Positions 41,666-51,164 of a stretch of 64,000 bases of DNA are shown here, piece by piece (position 1 is the first letter of the stretch; each line of letters opens with the position of its first letter). The stretch is taken from the NCBI GenBank assembly GCA_011050685.1, contig DRFF01000067.1:1-64000 (forward strand), written 5' to 3'. This stretch comes from Aurantimonas coralicida (GTDB lineage Bacteria; Pseudomonadota; Alphaproteobacteria; Rhizobiales; Rhizobiaceae). The position numbers and the translations under genes are program-made. The notes beneath the pieces were generated by a model. It made no database searches, had not been told where the DNA came from, and saw only the letters and a program-made list of their open reading frames with translations.

Positions 41666-43095
41666 CGGTTGGCCTCCGTTCCGCCCGTTCGTTGCGCGTA
41701 TTCCTGCATGAAGGTGCGGCCCTCCGGAGCGGGAAGGTCGCGCCATTTGGTCCAGCCGCCGGCCAGCGGCAGCGACGTAAAGCGGCGCTTTTTTCCGCCG
41801 AGAACTTTCAGCATCGGCATCGCGACGGAGACGGCGGCGCGGTAGAGCTTCGGCCGCCGCGCCAAAAACGCCCAGGCGCCAAGGCCGGCGCGCTGGGTGG
41901 TCGGCTGCAGATGGCTTTCGAATTCCTTCTCGCGCCAATGCCGCATCATCTTCGGCAGCGGAATCCGCATCGGGCAGACGCTTTCGCAGCGGCCGCAGAA
42001 AGTGGATGCGTTCGGCAGATGCCCGGCCTTATCGACGCCGATCAGCGACGGGGTGAGCACGGCGCCCATCGGCCCGGGATAGACCCAGCCATAGGAATGG
42101 CCGCCGACGGCGTGGTAGACCGGGCAGTGGTTCATGCAGGCGCCGCAGCGGATGCAGCGCAGCATCTCCTCGAACTCGGTGCCGAGCATGTTGGAACGGC
42201 CGTTGTCGAGCAGGATGACGTGGTATTCCTCCGGCCCGTCGGGGTCTTCGGCCCGCTTCGGTCCGGTCGACAGGGTGGTGTAGACGCTCATGTCCTGGCC
42301 GGTGGCCGAACGGGCGAGAACCCGCAGAATCTGGGCGGTGTCCTCCAGCGTCGGCACCAGCTTCTCGATCGAGGCCAGCACGACGTGGCATTTGCCCAGA
42401 AGCTGGGTGAGGTCGCCATTGCCCTCGTTGGTGACGATCACCGACGAGCCGGTCTCGGCGATCAGGAAGTTCGCGCCGGTGACGCCGATGTCGGCCTCGC
42501 CGTATTTCTGGCGCAGGATCTGCCGGGCTTCGCCGAGCAGCGTCTCCGGCGCGGTCAGGTCGCGTTTCGGGTCGAGATCGACATGGACGCGGCGAAAATC
42601 CGCCTCGACCTGGTCGCGGTTGACGTGAACCGCGGGCGCGATGATGTGGCTCGGATGCTCGCCGCGAAGCTGGATGATGTATTCGCCGAGGTCGGTCTCG
42701 ACCGGAGTGATGCCATTGGCTTCGAGAAACTCGTTCAGGCCGATCTCCTCGGAGATCATCGTCTTGCCCTTGGTGACGGTCTTCGCCTTCCGCCGCTTGG
42801 CGATGTCGAGGAAGATCCGCCGGGCGTGCTCGGAATCCTCGGCGAAATGCACAATGCCGCCGGATGCCTCGACCTTCGCCACATAGGCCTCGATGTACAG
42901 ATCGAGGTGCTTCAGCGTGTGATTCTTGATCTCGCGCGCTTTGTCGCGCAGCGCGTCAAACTCGGGAAGAGCGTCGACGGCCTTTTGTCGCTTGGCAATG
43001 AAGCCGCGCTCGACATTGCCGAGGGCGCGCTGCAGCTCGACATCGGCGAGCGCCTTGACGGAATTGGCCTTGAAGGTCTGGGAGGTGATCTGCAT
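41662..43095 (-). CDS. lutB: iron-sulfur cluster protein, L-lactate utilisation subunit B
   Basis: The 477-residue protein joins an N-terminal LUD domain (about residues 60-300) to two 4Fe-4S ferredoxin motifs, CIRCGACMNHCPVYH and CGRCESVCPMRIPLPK, with a conserved C-terminal tail. It carries the electron-transfer clusters of the lactate dehydrogenase complex. The start is ATG at 43095, three bases past the small ORF stop. Confidence 0.94.
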   Translation of the reverse strand: MQITSQTFKANSVKALADVELQRALGNVERGFIAKRQKAVDALPEFDALRDKAREIKNHTLKHLDLYIEAYVAKVEASGGIVHFAEDSEHARRIFLDIAKRRKAKTVTKGKTMISEEIGLNEFLEANGITPVETDLGEYIIQLRGEHPSHIIAPAVHVNRDQVEADFRRVHVDLDPKRDLTAPETLLGEARQILRQKYGEADIGVTGANFLIAETGSSVIVTNEGNGDLTQLLGKCHVVLASIEKLVPTLEDTAQILRVLARSATGQDMSVYTTLSTGPKRAEDPDGPEEYHVILLDNGRSNMLGTEFEEMLRCIRCGACMNHCPVYHAVGGHSYGWVYPGPMGAVLTPSLIGVDKAGHLPNASTFCGRCESVCPMRIPLPKMMRHWREKEFESHLQPTTQRAGLGAWAFLARRPKLYRAAVSVAMPMLKVLGGKKRRFTSLPLAGGWTKWRDLPAPEGRTFMQEYAQRTGGTEANR

Positions 43096-43098
43096 CGG

Positions 43099-43206
43099 TT
43101 ACTCGGACATCCAGTCGTGATCGCGCGATTGCTCGATCGTATAGGGGCATTCGGCGGGACATTTGGAAAGGGGCAGGCGGGCTTCGCCGTTGACGATCCG
43201 TGTCAC
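43099..43206 (-). CDS. 35-residue cysteine-containing ORF between lutA and lutB
   Basis: The frame begins at a GTG overlapping the lutA stop (GTGA) and ends TAA three bases before lutB. It encodes TRIVNGEARLPLSKCPAECP after the start, then YTIEQSRDHDWMSE. Exact fit to the 107-base gap, start-stop overlap and a CPAEC motif argue for a real coupled peptide. No family is known. It could be an assembly or electron-transfer accessory, or just a leader. Confidence 0.5.
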   Translation of the reverse strand: MTRIVNGEARLPLSKCPAECPYTIEQSRDHDWMSE

Positions 43207-44003
43207 AGCTTGCCGCCGATCGGCGGCGTGTCGGTCATGCCGGCCAGTACCTCGGCCACATGGCGCACTTCCACGGCGATGCCTTCGCGCTTCAGTTTGC
43301 CGTCCATGTTCATCAGGCAGCCGAGATCGCCGGCCAGCAGCATGTCGGCGCCGCTGGCGGCGACATGCTTGGCCTTCTTGGTGACGATGGCGTTGGAGAT
43401 GTCGGGGTATTTCACGCAGAAGGTCCCGCCGAAGCCGCAGCAGACCTCGGCTTCCTTCAGTTCGGTCAGTTGGAGCCCCTCGATCGATTCGAGCAGCTTT
43501 CGCGGCTGCGCCTTGACGCCGAGTTCGCGTAGGCCCGAACAGGAATCGTGATAGGTCGCCGTGCCCTGGACCTTGGCTTCGACGGCGGTGACGCCGCGGA
43601 CGTCGGCGAGGAAGCTGACGAGCTCGTGGACCTTGTCGGAAAACGCCGCCGCCCGCGCTTCCCATTTCGCATCGCCGGCGAAGAGTTCGGGATAGTGCTT
43701 CTTCAGCATCGCCGAACAGGAGCCGGACGGCGCGACGACATAGTCGAAGCCCTCGAACGTCGCGATCACCTGCTCGGCGATCGCGCGCGTATCGGCCCGG
43801 TCGCCGGAATTATAAGCGGGCTGGCCGCAGCAAGTCTGCGCCGTCGGTACGCTCACCCGGCAGCCGGAATCCTCGATCAGCTTGATCGCCGCGAAGCCGA
43901 CGCTCGGCCGGAACAAATCGACCAGGCAGGTGACGAAGAGCGCGACCTCGGGCGTGGTGGACCGCTCTTCGTTGCGATTGGTTGTATGGTCGATGTCGGC
44001 CAT
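43203..44003 (-). CDS. lutA: L-lactate utilisation subunit A (cysteine-rich Fe-S oxidoreductase)
   Basis: A 266-residue protein with two CCG domains: VPTAQTCCGQPAYNSGD plus APSGSCSAMLK, and EAEVCCGFGGTFCVKYPDIS plus GDLGCLMNMDG. These bind the non-cubane clusters of heterodisulfide-reductase-like proteins. GGGAGAGGGC precedes the ATG at 44003. It heads lutA-(small ORF)-lutB-lutC and is divergent from DUF3422. Confidence 0.93.
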   Translation of the reverse strand: MADIDHTTNRNEERSTTPEVALFVTCLVDLFRPSVGFAAIKLIEDSGCRVSVPTAQTCCGQPAYNSGDRADTRAIAEQVIATFEGFDYVVAPSGSCSAMLKKHYPELFAGDAKWEARAAAFSDKVHELVSFLADVRGVTAVEAKVQGTATYHDSCSGLRELGVKAQPRKLLESIEGLQLTELKEAEVCCGFGGTFCVKYPDISNAIVTKKAKHVAASGADMLLAGDLGCLMNMDGKLKREGIAVEVRHVAEVLAGMTDTPPIGGKL

Positions 44004-44182
44004 GCCCTCTCCCAGATGATTTTCCGCGGCGTATGAGCCGCCTGCCAAGCTCCCGGCGCCTCGACGCCCATTCCGCTCCTTTTGGGCTCGTTTCGTCTGC
44101 GCTGCAATATCTTCCCGCGCTCGGCGGCTTCCGTTCATCTCTCGTTTCGGCTAGCACGCTCGCGACACGAAAGGCGCAAGGG

Positions 44183-45484
44183 ATGATGGCTAATACGACA
44201 TTCAAGCAAAGCGCCTTCGAGACGTTCGAGCCTGATCCGCGCCGCGCGGCGGTACTCGGCGAACTGCACGCGCGCCCGTTCCCGCTGATCGCGACACCCG
44301 GCGCGCTGATCGTTCTGGCTTTCATGATGGAAGATCAAGGCGAACGCGACATCGCGATCCTCTCCGAAATGTCGACGCGCCGAGGCGTCGCGCCGCCCGC
44401 CTCCGGTGCCCGAACCCACTCCTTCGACTTCGGCAAGGGCCGGCTGCGTTGGGAGCGTCACACCGAGTTTTCGACCTATTCCTGGGAAGGGCCGCCGCCC
44501 GCGCGCTTCGGCGACCCGTTCGAGGGGCATCCTTTCGGCGCCGAGTTTCGCGCGCCCGGTCCCTTCATCGCCGGCGTCCGCCTGGAAATCCGGCCCCATG
44601 ACGAGGCCGGCGAGGCCTCGCTGCCCGGCTTCGACAAGGCGAGCTTTTGCTATTCCATCATGGATGGCGGGCTGGCCCATGCCGCGACCGACTTTCGTCA
44701 GGACGGCGATGGACTGACCCGCATCCTGGTGCTCGACGACGGCCTGCCGCCCGCACGCGCCGGGGCGCTCGCCATGCGGCTGGTCGAAATCGAAATCTAC
44801 CGCACTTTAGCGCTGCTCGGCCTGCCGCTGGCGCAATCCATCGGCCCGGTGGTCACGCAGCTGGAGGCGCGGCTCGCCGGCATTACCGAGGAGATGCGGG
44901 AGGGCGGCGAGGACAGCCGCTCGCTGCTTCAGGAAATCACTCTCGCCGCGGCCGAGGTCGAAGCGTCTTCAGCCTCGGTTCTCTACCGATTCGGGGCGAG
45001 CCGGGCCTATGACGAAATCGTCCGCGAAAGGCTCAACGCCCTGGTGGAACAGCCGATCCCGGGTCAGGAAAGCTGGTCGGCGTTTCTCAAACGACGCATG
45101 GCGCCGGCGATGCGCACCTGCCGGTCCATCGAGGAGCGCCAGGCTACGCTGTCGAAAAAGCTGGCGCGGGCGGCGAACCTCTTGCGCACCCGCATCGACG
45201 TAGAGCTGGAGCACCAGAATCGCGATCTTCTGCGCTCGATGGACAACCGCGCGCAGCTGCAGCTGCGCCTGCAACAGACGGTCGAGGGCCTGTCGGTCGC
45301 GGCGATCGGCTATTACGTGGTCGGCCTCTTCGCCTATGTCGCCAAAGGTCTGGAATACGAAGGATTTCCGATCGCCCAGCCCGTGTTGATCGCTGCCTTC
45401 GTGCCGGTCGCGCTACTCGGTGTCTGGCTGGTCGTGCGCCGCATCCGCAAGCGGCATATGAACCGTTCCGCCGCCGATCATTGA
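44183..45484 (+). CDS. DUF3422 family membrane-anchored protein
   Basis: The family start RRAAVLGELHARPFPLI (about residues 20-36) is clear, and HARPF is the hallmark. The 433-residue protein ends with two transmembrane helices (AAIGYYVVGLFAYVAKGLEY and PVLIAAFVPVALLGVWLVV) and a basic tail. A coiled coil precedes the helices. The role is unknown. ATG 44183 or 44186 is the start. It shares the divergent region with the lut operon. Confidence 0.88.
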   Translation: MMANTTFKQSAFETFEPDPRRAAVLGELHARPFPLIATPGALIVLAFMMEDQGERDIAILSEMSTRRGVAPPASGARTHSFDFGKGRLRWERHTEFSTYSWEGPPPARFGDPFEGHPFGAEFRAPGPFIAGVRLEIRPHDEAGEASLPGFDKASFCYSIMDGGLAHAATDFRQDGDGLTRILVLDDGLPPARAGALAMRLVEIEIYRTLALLGLPLAQSIGPVVTQLEARLAGITEEMREGGEDSRSLLQEITLAAAEVEASSASVLYRFGASRAYDEIVRERLNALVEQPIPGQESWSAFLKRRMAPAMRTCRSIEERQATLSKKLARAANLLRTRIDVELEHQNRDLLRSMDNRAQLQLRLQQTVEGLSVAAIGYYVVGLFAYVAKGLEYEGFPIAQPVLIAAFVPVALLGVWLVVRRIRKRHMNRSAADH

Positions 45485-45566
45485 GGACGAGGGACAGGAG
45501 GCCGCCGCGGTGGACGAAGCGCCGCCGCGGGCTTACCTTCGGACTGCAGTTTAGGGAGTTCCGTCC

Positions 45567-47060
45567 ATGTCGGTCATGATGCCGAAGCCGAGCCAGGCGA
45601 TCCTCGATCGCCGCGCCGCGATCGTTACGTCGCTCAGGGCGATCGTGCCCGGCGAAGGCGTCGTCGATGCAGCGAACGAGATGCGCGTCTTCGAAAGCGA
45701 CGGCTTGACCGCCTATCGCCAGATGCCGCTGGTCGTGGTGCTGCCGGAGACGGTCGAGCAGGTCGCCAGGGTTCTGAAATATTGTCACGCCGAGGATATC
45801 CCGGTGGTGCCGCGGGGCTCCGGCACGTCGCTCTCCGGCGGCGCGCTGCCGCTCGAGGACGGCGTCCTGCTGGTCCTGTCGAAGTTCAACCGAATCCTCG
45901 AGATCGACTACGATAACCGTTGCGCGGTGGTGCAGCCGGGCGTGACCAATCTCGGCATCACCAAGGCCGTGGAGGGCCAGGGCTTCTATTACGCGCCCGA
46001 TCCGTCCTCGCAGATCGCCTGTTCGATCGGTGGCAATGTTGCGGAGAACTCCGGCGGCGTCCACTGCCTCAAATACGGGCTGACGGCCAACAACGTGATC
46101 GGGGTGGAGTTGGTCACCATCGAGGGCGAGGTGATGCGTCTCGGCGGCAAGCATCTCGACGCTGAAGGCTACGATCTGCTCGGCCTGATGACCGGTTCGG
46201 AAGGCCTGCTCGGCGTCGTCACCGAGGTGACCGTGCGCATCCTGCAAAGCCCTGAGACGGCGCGGGCCGTGCTGCTGGGCTTCCCGACATCCGAACAGGC
46301 CGGCGAATGCGTTGCCGCGATCATCGCCAAGGGCATCATCCCCGGCGGCATGGAGATGATGGACCGCCTCGCCATCAATGCGGCGGAAGACTTCGTTCAT
46401 GCCGGCTACCCGCGCGATGTCGAGGCGCTCTTGATCGTCGAGCTCGACGGTCCCGCCGCCGAGGTCGACCATCTGCTTGTCGAGGTCGAGGCGATCGCCA
46501 AGGCCAATGGTGCGGTCACCGCCAAGGTCTCGCAGTCGGAAGAAGAACGCACGGCCTTCTGGGCCGGGCGCAAGGCGGCCTTCCCGGCGGTCGGGCGCAT
46601 TTCACCGGATTATTACTGCATGGACGGCACCATCCCCCGCAAGCAGCTGCCGAGGGTGCTCGCCGGCATGAAGGCGCTGTCGGAAAAATACGATCTGCGT
46701 GTCGCCAACGTCTTCCACGCCGGCGACGGTAACCTCCACCCGCTGATCCTCTACGATGCCAATAAGGAGGGCGAACTGCACCGGGCCGAGGAATTCGGCA
46801 ACGACATCTTGCGGCTCTGCGTGGAAGTCGGCGGGGTGCTCACCGGCGAGCATGGCGTCGGCGTCGAAAAGCGCGACCTGATGCCGGAGATGTTCTCCGA
46901 AGACGATCTGAAGCACCAGCAGCGGGTCAAATGCGCCTTCGACGACAAGCATCTGCTCAATCCGGGCAAGATGTTCCCCGTTCTTCACCGCTGCGCCGAA
47001 CTCGGCCGCATGCATGTCCACAAGGGGCAGGTCGCGTTTCCCGACCTGCCGCGGTTCTGA
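45567..47060 (+). CDS. glcD: glycolate oxidase subunit, FAD-linked
   Basis: GlcD oxidises glycolate to glyoxylate with FAD. The FAD_binding_4 motif VVPRGSGTSLSGGALPL and the C-terminal HAGDGNLHPLILY and GEHGVGVEKRDLMPEMF are typical. The length is 497 residues. GGGAG precedes the ATG at 45567. It is the first gene of a run that continues uma2-glcE-glcF without gaps. Glyoxylate would enter central metabolism by the same routes as the product of AceA. Confidence 0.95.
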   Translation: MSVMMPKPSQAILDRRAAIVTSLRAIVPGEGVVDAANEMRVFESDGLTAYRQMPLVVVLPETVEQVARVLKYCHAEDIPVVPRGSGTSLSGGALPLEDGVLLVLSKFNRILEIDYDNRCAVVQPGVTNLGITKAVEGQGFYYAPDPSSQIACSIGGNVAENSGGVHCLKYGLTANNVIGVELVTIEGEVMRLGGKHLDAEGYDLLGLMTGSEGLLGVVTEVTVRILQSPETARAVLLGFPTSEQAGECVAAIIAKGIIPGGMEMMDRLAINAAEDFVHAGYPRDVEALLIVELDGPAAEVDHLLVEVEAIAKANGAVTAKVSQSEEERTAFWAGRKAAFPAVGRISPDYYCMDGTIPRKQLPRVLAGMKALSEKYDLRVANVFHAGDGNLHPLILYDANKEGELHRAEEFGNDILRLCVEVGGVLTGEHGVGVEKRDLMPEMFSEDDLKHQQRVKCAFDDKHLLNPGKMFPVLHRCAELGRMHVHKGQVAFPDLPRF

Positions 47061-47062
47061 TC

Positions 47063-47653
47063 ATGAGCGCGATCGAAATGCTGCCGTCGATGAGGGACGC
47101 CCCGCCGATGGACGAGGCTCGCTTTCTTAAATTCTTGGAAGCGCGCTCGGATGACGAACGATGGGAGTTGATCGATGGGGAGCCGATTCAGATGATGCAT
47201 CCGCCAAGCCTCAAGCATCAACGGATTGGATCGAATCTGGAACGGCTTCTCAACGACGCGCTCGATGAGTCGAGACCGGATCTCGACGCCATGCGGGAAA
47301 TCGGCCTAGCGGTTCCGGCCCATCCAGGCTTCCGTCCTCAGGTCGATGTCGCTATCGTTGATCGCATTCCAACCGGTGTGTATTTCGCTGAAAGGTTTTA
47401 CTTGGCCGGTGAGGTTCTGTCGGACACCAACACGCGCGACTACATCAGCACCAAGCGCCTGCGCTATGCCGATCCCCCCGACTGCCTGCATATTCTGATC
47501 CTTTCCCAGACCGACATGGCCGTCGAGGTCTGGTCGCGAACGAACGACTGGCAGGGGCGCGTCTTCCGCTCGCCCGAGGATCGCATCGAATTGCCCGAAT
47601 TCGGCTTTGCCTGCACCGTCCGCGACCTCTACGCACGGACGGATTTGGCATGA
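47063..47653 (+). CDS. Uma2 family protein inserted in the glc operon, copy 2
   Basis: A 196-residue Uma2 protein with WELIDGEPIQMMHPPSLKHQ, LAVPAHPGFRPQVDVAIVD and AGEVLSDTNTRDYISTKRLRYA. It starts two bases after the glcD stop and its own stop overlaps the glcE start (ATGA), so it is coupled at both ends and not a loose insertion. GlcD and GlcE are normally adjacent, so this is an acquired cargo gene in the operon. The nuclease fold suggests DNA-related activity but nothing links it to glycolate. Confidence 0.9.
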   Translation: MSAIEMLPSMRDAPPMDEARFLKFLEARSDDERWELIDGEPIQMMHPPSLKHQRIGSNLERLLNDALDESRPDLDAMREIGLAVPAHPGFRPQVDVAIVDRIPTGVYFAERFYLAGEVLSDTNTRDYISTKRLRYADPPDCLHILILSQTDMAVEVWSRTNDWQGRVFRSPEDRIELPEFGFACTVRDLYARTDLA

Positions 47654-48891
47654 CCGTTACGCCATCCCCAAAGGCGATCGACCTCGCTCAAACCACGCTT
47701 CGCCCCGAAACGCCCGGCGATCTCCGCGACCTCGTCGCCGCGGCGGTGTCGGCCGAAGCGCCGCTCGTTGTCGAGGGCACTGGCTCCAAGCGCGGCCTTG
47801 GCCGTCCCGTGCAGGCGGCGCGCACGCTGTCGCTGGCCGGGATGACCGGCGTCACCTTGTACGAGCCCGAGGAACTGGTGCTGTCGGCCAGGGCCGGCAC
47901 CCCGATCGCCGAGATCGAGCGTCTGCTCGACGACAACAACCAGCGTCTCGAATTCGAGCCGATGGATTACGGCCCGCTGCACGGGCTGGAGCCGGGGCAG
48001 GGGACGATCGGCGGCGTCATCGCCTGCAATCTCGCCGGTCCACGCCGCCTGAAACAGGGGGCGGCGCGGGACCACGTGCTGGGCGTTCACGCGGTCTCCG
48101 GTCGCGCCGAAATGTTCAAGTCCGGCGGCCGGGTGGTCAAGAATGTCACCGGCTACGATCTGTCCAAGGGGCTGACCGGCTCCTATGGCACGCTCGCCGT
48201 GCTGACCGACGTGACGATCAAGGTGCTGCCGAAAACCGAGACCGAGACGACGCTGGTGCTGCGCGGTCTCGACGACGACGCGGCGGCCGGCGCGATGGCG
48301 GCGGCGATGGGCTCCTCCGCCGAGGCATCGGGCGCGGCGCATCTGCCGGCCTATGTGGCGGGGCGCGTCGCCGACGGTGCGCTCGGCAAGGACGCGGCTA
48401 CGCTGATCCGGCTCGAGGGCTTCGGCCCGTCGGTGAAGGCACGCGCCGCCTATCTCGGCGCGGCGCTCGCCAAGGTGGCACCGTTGGAGACGCTCGAGGC
48501 CGAGGCGTCCCGCGCGGTCTGGCGCGACGTCCGCGACGTGCGGCCCTTCGTCGACGGTACGACCAAGCCGGTCTGGCGCCTGTCGGTGATGCCGACGCGC
48601 GGCCATGAAATCGTCATGAGTCTGCGAATGCAGACCGGTATCGACGCCTATTACGACTGGCAGGGCGGGCTGGTCTGGATGCGCCTGGAGGGCGAGCCCG
48701 AAGCGGCGCTGGTGCGCGAGACAATCGCCCGCTTCGGCGGCGGCCACGCGACGCTGGTGCGGGCCTCCGACAGCGTCAGGACCGCGACTGAGGTGTTCCA
48801 GCCGCAGCCCGGTCCGCTTGCGGCGCTGTCACGCCGGCTGAAGGAGCAGTTCGACCCGATGGGCGTGCTCAATCCGGGCAAGATGGGATAA
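47650..48891 (+). CDS. glcE: glycolate oxidase subunit GlcE (FAD-binding)
   Basis: A 413-residue subunit with the FAD-linked fold: LVVEGTGSKRGLGRP and LEPGQGTIGGVIACNLAGPRRL, then GRVVKNVTGYDLSKGLTGSYG and a C-terminal LKEQFDPMGVLNPGKMG. It partners GlcD and GlcF in the membrane-associated glycolate dehydrogenase complex. Its start overlaps the Uma2 stop by four bases, and glcF begins two bases after its own stop. Confidence 0.94.
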   Translation: MTVTPSPKAIDLAQTTLRPETPGDLRDLVAAAVSAEAPLVVEGTGSKRGLGRPVQAARTLSLAGMTGVTLYEPEELVLSARAGTPIAEIERLLDDNNQRLEFEPMDYGPLHGLEPGQGTIGGVIACNLAGPRRLKQGAARDHVLGVHAVSGRAEMFKSGGRVVKNVTGYDLSKGLTGSYGTLAVLTDVTIKVLPKTETETTLVLRGLDDDAAAGAMAAAMGSSAEASGAAHLPAYVAGRVADGALGKDAATLIRLEGFGPSVKARAAYLGAALAKVAPLETLEAEASRAVWRDVRDVRPFVDGTTKPVWRLSVMPTRGHEIVMSLRMQTGIDAYYDWQGGLVWMRLEGEPEAALVRETIARFGGGHATLVRASDSVRTATEVFQPQPGPLAALSRRLKEQFDPMGVLNPGKMG

Positions 48892-48893
48892 CT

Positions 48894-50237
48894 ATGCAAA
48901 CCACCTTCACCCCCGCCCAGCTCGACAATCCCGACGTCGCGCATTCCGAACAGATCATTCGTAAATGCGTGCATTGCGGCTTCTGCACCGCGACCTGCCC
49001 GACCTATGTCACGCTCGGCAACGAGCTCGATAGCCCGCGCGGCCGCATCTACCTGATCAAGGAGATGTTGGAGCACGACCGGCCGGCGGACGCGAAGACC
49101 GTCACCCATATCGACCGGTGCCTCTCATGCCTCGCCTGCATGACGACCTGCCCGGCCGATGTGAACTACATGCACCTCGTCGATCATGCCCGCGTGCATA
49201 TCGCCAAGACCTATCGGCGACCGTTCATGGACCGGATGATCCGCCGCGTGCTGGCAATGACGCTGCCCTATCCGGCGCGCTTCCGCGCCAGCCTGACGAT
49301 GGCGCGGCTCGGCCGCCCGCTTGCGCCGGTCTTTGCCGCGATCAAGCCGCTAAAACCCTTCGCCGCGATGCTCAGGCTCGCGCCATCCAGCGTGCCGGCG
49401 AAAGCGGCGATCAACGATCCGGCCGTCCACACCGCCGAGGGACCCCGGCAAAAACGCGTCGCGCTTCTGACCGGCTGCGCTCAGTCGGTGCTCGACCCGA
49501 AGATCAACGAGGCGACGGTGCGGCTGCTCAACCGGCTCGGCGTCGAGGTCGTGGTGCCGAAGGGGGAGGGCTGCTGCGGCGCGCTCGTCCATCACATGGG
49601 CCAGGAGGACGAAGCGCTCGGCTTCGCCCGCCGCAATGTCGACGTCTGGACACGCACCGCCGAGGAAGGCGGGCTCGACGCGGTGCTGATCACGGCGTCC
49701 GGTTGCGGCACGACGATCAAGGATTACGGCCACATGCTCCGGCTCGACCCCGCCTATGCCGAAAAGGCCGCGAAGGTCTCGGCGCTGGCCAAGGACGTCA
49801 CCGAGTTTTTGTCGGACCTCGCATTGCCGCTGCCGGTGAACGCGACCGACCTCGTCGTCGCCTACCACTCGGCCTGCTCGATGCAGCATGGCCAGAAGAT
49901 CACCATGGCGCCGAAGGTGCTGCTCGCCCAAGCCGGCTTCACGGTTCGCGATGTCCCGGAAGGGCACCTGTGCTGTGGCTCGGCCGGCACGTACAACATC
50001 CTGCAGCCGGAGATCGCCGCCACGTTGCGCGACCGCAAGGTGAAGAACATCGAGAGTCTCGCACCGCAAGCGCTCGCGACCGGCAATATCGGTTGCATGA
50101 CGCAGATCGGCTCGGCGACGGCGATCCCGATCCTGCACACGGTCGAACTGCTGGACTGGGCGTTCGGCGGCGAGAAACCGGCCAGCCTTGCGGGCGTCGA
50201 GCCACGCGTCGAGCCCGCTCTGCAGGCCGCTGAATAA
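48894..50237 (+). CDS. glcF: glycolate oxidase iron-sulfur subunit
   Basis: The 447-residue protein has two 4Fe-4S motifs (CVHCGFCTATCPTYV and CLSCLACMTTCPADVNY, within the first 95 residues) followed by two CCG domains (GEGCCGALVHHMG and GHLCCGSAGTYNILQPE). It transfers electrons from GlcDE to quinone. A strong hairpin lies 24 bases past its stop and closes the operon. Confidence 0.95.
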   Translation: MQTTFTPAQLDNPDVAHSEQIIRKCVHCGFCTATCPTYVTLGNELDSPRGRIYLIKEMLEHDRPADAKTVTHIDRCLSCLACMTTCPADVNYMHLVDHARVHIAKTYRRPFMDRMIRRVLAMTLPYPARFRASLTMARLGRPLAPVFAAIKPLKPFAAMLRLAPSSVPAKAAINDPAVHTAEGPRQKRVALLTGCAQSVLDPKINEATVRLLNRLGVEVVVPKGEGCCGALVHHMGQEDEALGFARRNVDVWTRTAEEGGLDAVLITASGCGTTIKDYGHMLRLDPAYAEKAAKVSALAKDVTEFLSDLALPLPVNATDLVVAYHSACSMQHGQKITMAPKVLLAQAGFTVRDVPEGHLCCGSAGTYNILQPEIAATLRDRKVKNIESLAPQALATGNIGCMTQIGSATAIPILHTVELLDWAFGGEKPASLAGVEPRVEPALQAAE

Positions 50238-50260
50238 GAAACGTTGTCGCCGAACGCGAA

Positions 50261-50286
50261 ACGGCCCGCCATTGCCGGCGGGCCGT
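50261..50286. terminator. 10-bp hairpin between glcF and an L,D-transpeptidase
   Basis: ACGGCCCGCC and GGCGGGCCGT pair perfectly around ATTGCC, between the convergent glcF and transpeptidase genes. It can work in both directions. No U-tract is present. Confidence 0.65.
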
Positions 50287-50315
50287 GGTCAATAGGCCGC
50301 AATCGCGTCCGGCGT

Positions 50316-51038
50316 TCAGCCGCCGAACAGCACCGAGAGGACGTCGGTCTTGACCGCGCCGCGCTCGGCATAAACGCCCTTCGATCCCTCGCCGCGAGGG
50401 CCGATGACTACCACCTTCGAGCCGCTCGGCACCCGGCTGTAGAGGTGCTCGACGTCTTCGTTCATCATCCGGATGCAGCCCGACGACATGTTCTGGCCGA
50501 TGGTCCAGGGCTGGTTGGTGCCATGGATGCGGAACAGCGAATCGCGACCGCCGCGATAAAGATACAGAGCCCGCGCGCCGAGCGGGTTGCCGGGGCCGCC
50601 CTTCATGTAGGCAGGCAGGATGCGACCCTTCTTGCGCTCGCGCGCGATCATCGTGGCGGGGGGCGTCCAGCCCGGCCATTCCGCCTTGCGGCCCACGCTC
50701 ATGCGACCGGACCAGCCGAAGCCTTCCTTGCCGACGCCGACGCCGTAGCGGGTCGCCATGCCGTTGCCCTCGACGAAATACAGATACTTCTTGCTCGAAT
50801 CGACGATCACCGTGCCGGGCTTTTCCTTGGTGTCGATGCGCACTTGCGTCCGCTCGAACTTGGCCGCCGGGCGGCGCTGGGAAAGTCGCCGGCCCTGGGG
50901 CGTGGCAGCGCTTGCCGTCACCCAGGAGTTGGTGGCGTAATCGTAGCGCCGGGTTTCCTGTGCGCCGGCCTCGACGGTCAGCACCAGCGCCAAGGCCGCT
51001 CCCAGGCCGGCTGCCGCCCATTGCGTCCATTTGTTCAT
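50316..51038 (-). CDS. L,D-transpeptidase (YkuD family), copy 1
   Basis: A 240-residue exported enzyme with a signal peptide (MNKWTQWAAAGLGAALALVL... AGAQ) and the YkuD catalytic region IHGTNQPWTIGQNMSSGCIRMMNEDV, with the active cysteine in SSGCIRM. Such enzymes make 3-3 cross-links in peptidoglycan or tether proteins to it. Pairs like this are common in Rhizobiales, where L,D-cross-links support polar growth. It is 126 bases downstream of a paralogue on the same strand. Confidence 0.93.
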   Translation of the reverse strand: MNKWTQWAAAGLGAALALVLTVEAGAQETRRYDYATNSWVTASAATPQGRRLSQRRPAAKFERTQVRIDTKEKPGTVIVDSSKKYLYFVEGNGMATRYGVGVGKEGFGWSGRMSVGRKAEWPGWTPPATMIARERKKGRILPAYMKGGPGNPLGARALYLYRGGRDSLFRIHGTNQPWTIGQNMSSGCIRMMNEDVEHLYSRVPSGSKVVVIGPRGEGSKGVYAERGAVKTDVLSVLFGG

Positions 51039-51164
51039 TGCTTGCGTTTCCTGTTCCAGCGCGGATGCCGCGTCCCAAGCGGATCCTTGCCGCTACGTTA
51101 TGTTATTCGGTGCTGTTTCGGAAAGAGCGCTACACGGATCCGTGCCTGCGCGCCGGCCGTCCGG

